Assembly (NCBI GenBank): GCA_009787945.1
Contig: WQSI01000053.1
Coordinates: 1-11,383 of the forward strand
From: Defluviitaleaceae bacterium
Lineage (GTDB): Bacteria > Bacillota > Clostridia > Lachnospirales > WRAX01
DNA length: 11,383 bases
Direction: 5' to 3'
Shown here: piece by piece, positions 8,105-11,383 of the stretch
Layout of the letters: every line of letters starts with the position of its first letter
Position numbering within the stretch: the stretch's first letter is position 1
Made by a program: the position numbers and the translations under genes
The notes under the pieces: generated by a model
What the model was told of the DNA's origin: nothing
Database searches by the model: none
What the model saw: only the letters and a program-made list of their open reading frames with translations

Positions 8105-8248
8105 CAAAACATCTCCCCTGCAAAGCATTTTTGCATTAGTGATTTGTATAATAATTCCAGCTTACCAAGCCCTTGTTGCATTTGGGCTTTGGATTTTTCG
8201 ACCTGCCGCACGAAGTCTGCGAATTGGTGTTGGAGTTCGATTGGCGGC
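8102..8248 (-). repeat. hsdS 3' shared segment, copy in hsdS3
   Basis: The longest match is to hsdS1 (24-142), including the TGATG at the stop; it extends to 8248 against hsdS2. Confidence 0.9.
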
Positions 8249-9213
8249 ATTGGTATTAGCATTGCATTTAAATTCGCTTGATTGAGCTTAGGTTGAGCAG
8301 AGCCCGTTACAGAATCAGAAATATCAATAAGATTAATTCTGTTCTCCACGTATAGCCTAGTGGCGTTTTCGGCAAACCTCAATACATGAGCGTGATTATT
8401 TACCCATATTTTTCCATATACTGAAAAGGCAATTGGAGTAACTCGAGCCAGCAAATTAGCCCCATCCTCCGATATAAGTAGCAAATCTTCATCAAAAATA
8501 TAACCATCAACATAATCTATAATTCCCGAGGCTCCATAATACGGATATTGCCCATCTTTTCTATCGCTTGCAGTAATCGGTATTCGTCGCGAGTTTAAAT
8601 TTTCGCATATCTCGGAAAATATTTCCACTTCCCAGCCCATTGGATTCAGCACTGGGTCGCCAAACATATCCACAAACTTCGCCTTAACAAGCAAATCCAG
8701 CTTTACAATCTGTGCTTTGCGTTTTTCAATAATGGCGGCGACTTGGTCGAGAATGTCAGCAATTCTTTTCTGAACATCAAGGGGTGGTAGAGGAATTTCA
8801 ACATCTGCCACAATTTGCCTTGATACCTCTTTGAATGTAGCTCCACGCCCCAAGCTGTTTAGATAGGCGGTTTGGCTTTTCAGCCAGCGATACAAGTATC
8901 TATTGTGTATACCCTCCGAGCATATTAAATTTTTGAAACCTTGATTACAACACATGGGCACAGCCGCAATTGCAACTTTTCCAATCGGCGCACGAGAAGA
9001 AAGCAGAACAGTTCCTGCTGGCATGGGCTTAAGCCCAGCCTCTTCCGATATATAACGCTCTGTATCATGCACAAAATAACTATCATCTGACAATTCTGCT
9101 GGTGTTACCCACTTTATGCCACCATTCCACAATTCGGGGTTATTGGTTCTGGGTGTCGAGCCAGATACAATTTCACAAACATCCCCCAGCCGCACCATAT
9201 CCCATTTACTCAC
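8104..9213 (-). CDS. hsdS: Type I restriction enzyme specificity subunit HsdS (copy 3)
   Basis: 369 residues, complete. Conserved start (SKWDMVRLGDV); recognition domain 1 about 12-139 (CEIVSGSTPRTNNPELW, PAGTVLLSSRAPIGKVA, a common HsdS type); spacer 141-188 (PPLDVQKRIADILDQ to FVDMFGDP); recognition domain 2 about 190-320 (QYPYYGASGIIDYVDGY); C-terminal conserved helix ending GEMF. The start is GTG at 9213 with GAGGGG upstream. The bases just before it (GAGGGGT and the overlapping GTAAATGG) resemble the hsdM-hsdS2 junction, so an hsdM may once have preceded it; only this trace is left. It is the first gene of the operon and so is the HsdS closest to the predicted promoter. Both recognition domains differ from copies 1 and 2. 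Confidence 0.94.
   Translation of the reverse strand: MSKWDMVRLGDVCEIVSGSTPRTNNPELWNGGIKWVTPAELSDDSYFVHDTERYISEEAGLKPMPAGTVLLSSRAPIGKVAIAAVPMCCNQGFKNLICSEGIHNRYLYRWLKSQTAYLNSLGRGATFKEVSRQIVADVEIPLPPLDVQKRIADILDQVAAIIEKRKAQIVKLDLLVKAKFVDMFGDPVLNPMGWEVEIFSEICENLNSRRIPITASDRKDGQYPYYGASGIIDYVDGYIFDEDLLLISEDGANLLARVTPIAFSVYGKIWVNNHAHVLRFAENATRLYVENRINLIDISDSVTGSAQPKLNQANLNAMLIPMPPIELQHQFADFVRQVEKSKAQMQQGLGKLELLYKSLMQKCFAGEMF
8631..8792 (-). repeat. hsdS central shared segment, copy in hsdS3
   Basis: Encodes PPLDVQKRIADILDQ through FVDMFGDPVLNP; it matches the other two central copies with more differences (for example DQVAAII for DRATALI). Confidence 0.82.
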
Positions 9214-9275
9214 TCACTTCACACCCCTCAACACCACAACCCATCGGCAAAATCTACATAATACCCCATGATAAC

Positions 9276-9304
9276 ATTCTACCACATCACCACCCAAAAA
9301 ACAA
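9276..9304 (-). promoter_or_regulatory. Predicted promoter of the hsdS3-led operon
   Basis: On the minus strand: -35-like TTGTTT at 9304-9299, 17-base spacer, and -10 TAGAAT at 9281-9276 preceded by TGG, an extended -10. It would start RNA near 9269, about 55 bases before the hsdS3 start. The -35 is weak; the call rests on spacing, the extended -10 and position. The rest of 9214-9475 shows no convincing gene. Confidence 0.45.
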
Positions 9305-9479
9305 GTCTCAACCGCAAAAACTCGCTTTTTCTTTTGTACCAGCGTCAAACATAGGTTACAAATCCCTCAAGTAATTCGCTGGTTGGCATCAACGCCAGTC
9401 GTTGGACTTCTTGAATTGCTTCCTAAATATTGCTCTCGTAAATGTTCGGCAAACAGGAAAACTACCAACAATTAAAAAA

Positions 9480-9528
9480 GTGCAATTCGCCAAGACCTCC
9501 TATTATTGGAGCGAAAAGCGAACTGCAC
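9480..9528 (-). terminator. Hairpin followed by a T run (terminator, attenuator or small-RNA end)
   Basis: The arms at 9518-9528 and 9480-9490 pair over 11 bases in minus-strand RNA with one G-U wobble (GTGCAGTTCGC with GCGAATTGCAC), and a further inner CTCC/GGAG pair is possible. Six T follow on the minus strand. In plus-strand RNA the wobble becomes an A-C mismatch, so the minus strand is the likely functional one. A terminator already lies upstream at 9611-9648, so this one must end a short transcript starting between them, catch read-through, or attenuate. Confidence 0.55.
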
Positions 9529-9601
9529 CTTTTCTAACCCTCGTAAACACGCAATCCCCGAAGCCTAACAACACAATCCCCAAAATCACGCTTAAAGACA
9601 T
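9503..9601 (-). CDS. Possible 32-residue hydrophobic peptide
   Basis: ATG at 9601 opens a frame with a hydrophobic start (MSLSVILGIVLLGFGD) and a basic tail (RVRKGAVRFSLQ), ending inside the hairpin at 9480-9528. There is no ribosome site, and the start lies directly after the terminator at 9611-9648. It may be chance, a leader peptide of the hairpin, or a fragment. I do not recognise it. Confidence 0.2.
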   Translation of the reverse strand: MSLSVILGIVLLGFGDCVFTRVRKGAVRFSLQ

Positions 9602-9610
9602 TTAAGTAAT

Positions 9611-9648
9611 TAAAAACAGGTAGGGCGGATTCATCCACTCCTACCTGT
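9611..9648 (-). terminator. Intrinsic terminator after the 200-residue hypothetical gene
   Basis: Minus strand: the perfect 9-base stem ACAGGTAGG/CCTACCTGT (arms 9640-9648 and 9616-9624) with a 15-base loop, followed by a short T run. It starts 20 bases after the stop at 9668. Confidence 0.85.
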
Positions 9649-9667
9649 AAAATGATTATTTGAAGTG

Positions 9668-10270
9668 CTACTGCCCCGATAGCATTTGCTCATATCGTCC
9701 AGCTACTTGCCCGATTGTTTGGTTTTCAATGGCTTGTGTAGCTGATGAGCCGTCATTTTGATTGTCGAGCCAAAACGAATCCGCAACGGACATTATATTT
9801 GCCCTAACTGCATTACCTCTGCGTTCGGCATCTTCCTGTGCAGCCCTCATTCTATTTTCGGCTAACGGCTGCTCCATGAAGTTTTGTTGTGTCATCATTT
9901 CTTGCACCCAAGCCATTCTTTTGCGATATACATTTTCATCTGTTGCCATTTCACGGAGCATATCATAGGTTATCATAAAAGGAGAACGTTCACCAGAAGC
10001 ACCAAAACCCGTGAAGCCCAGAACGGTTAAGGTTTGACCAACATCGTTTGTGTAGTCACCTAAATTAAATTTTACAGGTCCACCCACTTTATCGCGTATC
10101 TGATTGAGAATTTCTTCTTCCCTCTCGGTTACGCCGAGCATGGTTGCTGACAAATTAGCGCCTATACGCCCGAAGCCTTGTGGCACATGAGGGGATTGTT
10201 GTCTAACCTTTGATTGTTTGTCTACCGTAGACCACGGTGTATTTACGGATGTGTTTACATTGTTAATCAT
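9668..10270 (-). CDS. Unrecognised soluble protein, 200 residues
   Basis: I do not recognise the function. The start is ATG 10270 with AAGGAG 7 bases upstream; the frame is open for another 16 codons upstream but has no better start. The N-terminus is polar and probably disordered (MINNVNTSVNTPWSTVDKQS, then a Q/P/G-rich stretch). A middle part (GVTEREEEILNQIRDKVGGPV, about 46-66) is followed by SPFMITYDMLREMATDENVYRKRMAWVQ (about 96-123), and a charged C-terminal half. There is no signal peptide or membrane segment. The pattern of a low-complexity start plus an F-x-I-x-x-x-x-L-x-x-M-A-x-D segment resembles small Clostridia proteins grouped as DUF6033, but this is from memory and weak. It is a single-gene unit with its own promoter and terminator, so it is probably independent of the R-M operon. 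Confidence 0.8.
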   Translation of the reverse strand: MINNVNTSVNTPWSTVDKQSKVRQQSPHVPQGFGRIGANLSATMLGVTEREEEILNQIRDKVGGPVKFNLGDYTNDVGQTLTVLGFTGFGASGERSPFMITYDMLREMATDENVYRKRMAWVQEMMTQQNFMEQPLAENRMRAAQEDAERRGNAVRANIMSVADSFWLDNQNDGSSATQAIENQTIGQVAGRYEQMLSGQ

Positions 10271-10303
10271 AGAAGTTCTCCTTGTCGTTAAAATAAAAAT
10301 AGC

Positions 10304-10331
10304 ACTATAAATCAACACCCTAAAGTGTCAT
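10304..10331 (-). promoter_or_regulatory. Predicted promoter of the 200-residue hypothetical gene
   Basis: Minus strand: ATGACA (10331-10326), 16-base spacer, TATAGT (10309-10304); each box has 5 of 6 consensus bases. RNA would start near 10297, about 27 bases before the start codon. The stretch between it and 10412 shows no gene. Confidence 0.6.
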
Positions 10332-10412
10332 TTATGGCGCATCCATGCGATTTAAACATCCTCATCCAATATATCGACAAAACCCTTTCCAAACTTTACA
10401 TTTTTTCAGAGA

Positions 10413-10597
10413 TTAAATAAATTTCTTGATGTGTGCCACTGTAATTGTAGCATTTGCAAGACGCTTCAATATATCGAGAGAAGGATTAGCATTTCCGTTT
10501 TCTAATTTACTAATATCGCCCTGTGTAATTCCTACTCGTTCCGACAATCGCTGTTGAGTTAATCCCGCGTTTTTCTCGCACTAATGATTACTTGGAT
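10413..10597 (-). pseudogene. Remnant of an XRE-family helix-turn-helix regulator (HigA-like antitoxin)
   Basis: The frame read from 10597 gives IQVIISARKTR and then meets a stop; shifting by one base near 10563-10568 gives LTQQRLSERVGITQGDISKLENGNANPSLDILKRLA and a stop at 10413-10415. Together they match the conserved XRE domain of HigA-type antitoxins (ARKxxGLTQ...GITQGDISKLENGNANPSL). One missing base in a G run explains the break. A stop codon also lies just upstream at 10598-10600, so the N-terminus is lost or decayed. The helix-turn-helix itself is well preserved, suggesting recent loss or a base-calling error. No partner toxin is seen beside it. Confidence 0.75.
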
Positions 10598-10667
10598 TTA
10601 ATTCAAATTATTTTGGCACATTGTTTTTGAGTTTGAATGAGTTTGAATGTCTTGCACAACCGAAATA

Positions 10668-10705
10668 ATAACAAAAACCCTCATTTTCACAAGGGTTTTT
10701 GTTAT
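10668..10705 (-). terminator. Terminator of the tRNA cluster
   Basis: Perfect 14-base stem (arms 10692-10705 and 10668-10681, ATAACAAAAACCCT and its complement) with a 10-base loop, T-rich on both strands, so it may act in both directions. It lies 11 bases after the last tRNA. Beside it, 10629-10648 holds two tandem copies of GAGTTTGAAT of unknown meaning. Confidence 0.88.
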
Positions 10706-10715
10706 GAAATTTTAA

Positions 10716-10789
10716 TTGCGGGAGCAGGATTTGAACCTGCGACCTTCGGGTTATGAGCCCGACGAGCTTCCAGACTGCTCCATCCCGCG
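10716..10789 (-). tRNA. Initiator tRNA-Met (CAT)
   Basis: 74 bases, cloverleaf with anticodon loop CTCATAA. The C1-A72 acceptor mismatch and three G-C pairs (GGG/CCC) in the anticodon stem mark it as the formyl-methionine initiator rather than elongator. CCA is not encoded. It is the last gene of the tRNA cluster. Confidence 0.95.
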
Positions 10790-10831
10790 TCAAACATTTT
10801 CTTTATAACAAGATGCAAAATATGCATCCAA

Positions 10832-10913
10832 TGGGAGATGGCGGATTCGAACCACCGAAGTCGCTGACAACAGATTTACAGTCTGCCCCCTTTGGCCGCT
10901 TGGGTAATCTCCC
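10832..10913 (-). tRNA. tRNA-Tyr (GTA)
   Basis: 82 bases with acceptor stem GGGAGAT/ATCTCCC, a long variable arm as expected of bacterial tRNA-Tyr, and anticodon GTA in the loop CTGTAAA. CCA is not encoded. It lies between tRNA-Thr and the initiator tRNA. Confidence 0.96.
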
Positions 10914-10943
10914 TTAATATATTATATAGTATTACAAGCATAG

Positions 10944-10962
10944 GGGCGCATATCATGCGCCC
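10944..10962 (-). other. Perfect hairpin between tRNA-Thr and tRNA-Tyr
   Basis: 8-base GC-rich stem (GGGCGCAT/ATGCGCCC) with a 3-base loop and no T run on either side. It starts six bases past the end of tRNA-Thr, so it may guide processing of the tRNA precursor rather than end transcription. Confidence 0.6.
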
Positions 10963-10967
10963 GCAAA

Positions 10968-11040
10968 AGCCGACATCCGGACTCGAACCGGAAACCTGCT
11001 GATTACAAGTCAGCTGCTCTGCCAATTGAGCTATGTCGGC
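10968..11040 (-). tRNA. tRNA-Thr (TGT)
   Basis: 73 bases, acceptor stem GCCGACA/TGTCGGC, anticodon TGT in the loop CTTGTAA, T-arm GGTTCGAGTCC. CCA is not encoded; the discriminator base reads T. First gene of the cluster. Confidence 0.96.
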
Positions 11041-11054
11041 AGGTTTCTAAAAAC

Positions 11055-11083
11055 ATTATAACACAATAACATTTACATTGCAA
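11055..11083 (-). promoter_or_regulatory. Promoter of the tRNA cluster
   Basis: Minus strand: -35-like TTGCAA (11083-11078), exactly 17 bases, consensus -10 TATAAT (11060-11055). RNA would start about 8 bases before tRNA-Thr, a normal tRNA leader. Confidence 0.75.
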
Positions 11084-11122
11084 GCAATTTTTTAGTTATT
11101 TCACTGGAAAACACACACACAA

Positions 11123-11278
11123 TTATGCCAAAAACACATCATCATCTTCGTCTAATTTTCTCCAAGATTTAATAAAGATAGGTAAGACATGCATCAACAT
11201 GGGTGGAAAAAGAGCCACGCCCAAAAGTAGTAAAAAAACATATAGAGCTTTCTTACATCTCTTTTGATATTTTTCCAA
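11123..11278 (-). CDS. Possible small single-pass membrane protein
   Basis: 51 residues from TTG 11278, which has GAGGGAG upstream; a GTG at 11311 would add 11 residues. Layout: a basic N-terminus (EKYQKRCKKA), one hydrophobic stretch (LYVFLLLLGVALFPPMLMHV and on to FI), then a charged tail with DEDDD. The basic end before the membrane segment suggests a cytoplasmic N-terminus. I do not recognise the family. The frame ends about 40 bases before the tRNA promoter. It could be chance, given its length. Confidence 0.4.
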   Translation of the reverse strand: MEKYQKRCKKALYVFLLLLGVALFPPMLMHVLPIFIKSWRKLDEDDDVFLA

Positions 11279-11289
11279 AATCCACTCCC

Positions 11290-11383
11290 TCAAAACCAAA
11301 CACGAACCCACACCATCAAATCATCTACTTTCCACATACCATTCACCCACTCTAAAGCAACTATCGCTAATCTAACCATCCGC
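11290..11383 (-). CDS. Possible 3' end of an upstream gene
   Basis: One minus-strand frame is open from the window edge to a TGA at 11292-11290 (about 30 codons, e.g. RLAIVALEWVNGMWKVDDL). The stop lies 11 bases before the TTG of the small membrane protein, a coupling-like distance. Too short to support strongly. Confidence 0.2.
   Translation of the reverse strand, partial: RMVRLAIVALEWVNGMWKVDDLMVWVRVWF

Noticed and set aside
26..9213. hsdS inversion system
   Set aside because: All hsdS copies and the remnant face the same way, and no site-specific recombinase gene is present in the window.
26..9213. BREX, DISARM or other multi-gene defence system
   Set aside because: None of their hallmark genes (PglZ, BrxC, DrmA and similar) is seen; all large genes fit classical Type I R-M.
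9402..9605. Plus-strand open frame of 67 codons in the gap before the R-M operon
   Set aside because: TTG start without a ribosome site, runs through the hairpin, and composition gives no family signal.
10629..10648. Two tandem 10-base repeats as a CRISPR-like or iteron array
   Set aside because: Only two copies with no spacers, next to a terminator; too little to support an array or origin.
10716..10789. tRNA-Met gene as an integration site
   Set aside because: No direct repeat of the tRNA 3' end and no integrase gene were seen in the window.

Overview
The window looks like a chromosomal accessory region of a low-to-moderate GC Gram-positive bacterium, most likely Bacillota (Clostridia-like). 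Reasons: strong AGGAGG-type ribosome sites, frequent GTG and TTG starts, three tRNA genes without an encoded CCA end, and U-tract terminators. This placement is an inference from style, not from a marker gene. Every gene I can support lies on the minus strand, so transcription runs from high to low coordinates.

Right end (about 9670-11383), in order of transcription: a possible short membrane protein; a tRNA cluster Thr(TGT)-Tyr(GTA)-initiator Met(CAT) with a good promoter and a strong terminator; a broken XRE-type helix-turn-helix gene; and an unrecognised 200-residue protein with its own promoter and terminator. About 400 bases without a convincing gene follow (9214-9610). They hold an unexplained hairpin followed by a T run, and the likely promoter of the next operon.

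Left and centre (26-9213): a Type I restriction-modification region. In order of transcription it reads hsdS3, a broken RelE-like toxin gene, an antitoxin, a scar, hsdM, hsdS2, an intact RelE-like toxin gene, an antitoxin, hsdR, hsdS1. The genes overlap or lie within about 20 bases of each other, so they are probably one or two operons. HsdM and one HsdS form the methylase; HsdR joins them to make the ATP-driven nuclease. The three HsdS proteins share start, middle and end segments but have different target recognition domains, so up to three specificities (more if shuffled) are available to one HsdM/HsdR pair.

The main observation is that hsdS-toxin-antitoxin occurs twice in the same order. 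The scar upstream of hsdM contains what looks like a short piece of the hsdR 5' end followed by a clear piece of an hsdS 3' end, in exactly the order expected if a second complete hsdM-hsdS-toxin-antitoxin-hsdR-hsdS cassette once stood there and was largely deleted. The toxin of the decayed copy has an in-frame stop codon while its antitoxin remains open. A toxin-antitoxin pair translationally linked to hsdR inside the restriction operon suggests layered addiction or abortive defence. The window begins with a run of 11 G that may be an assembly or sequencing edge.
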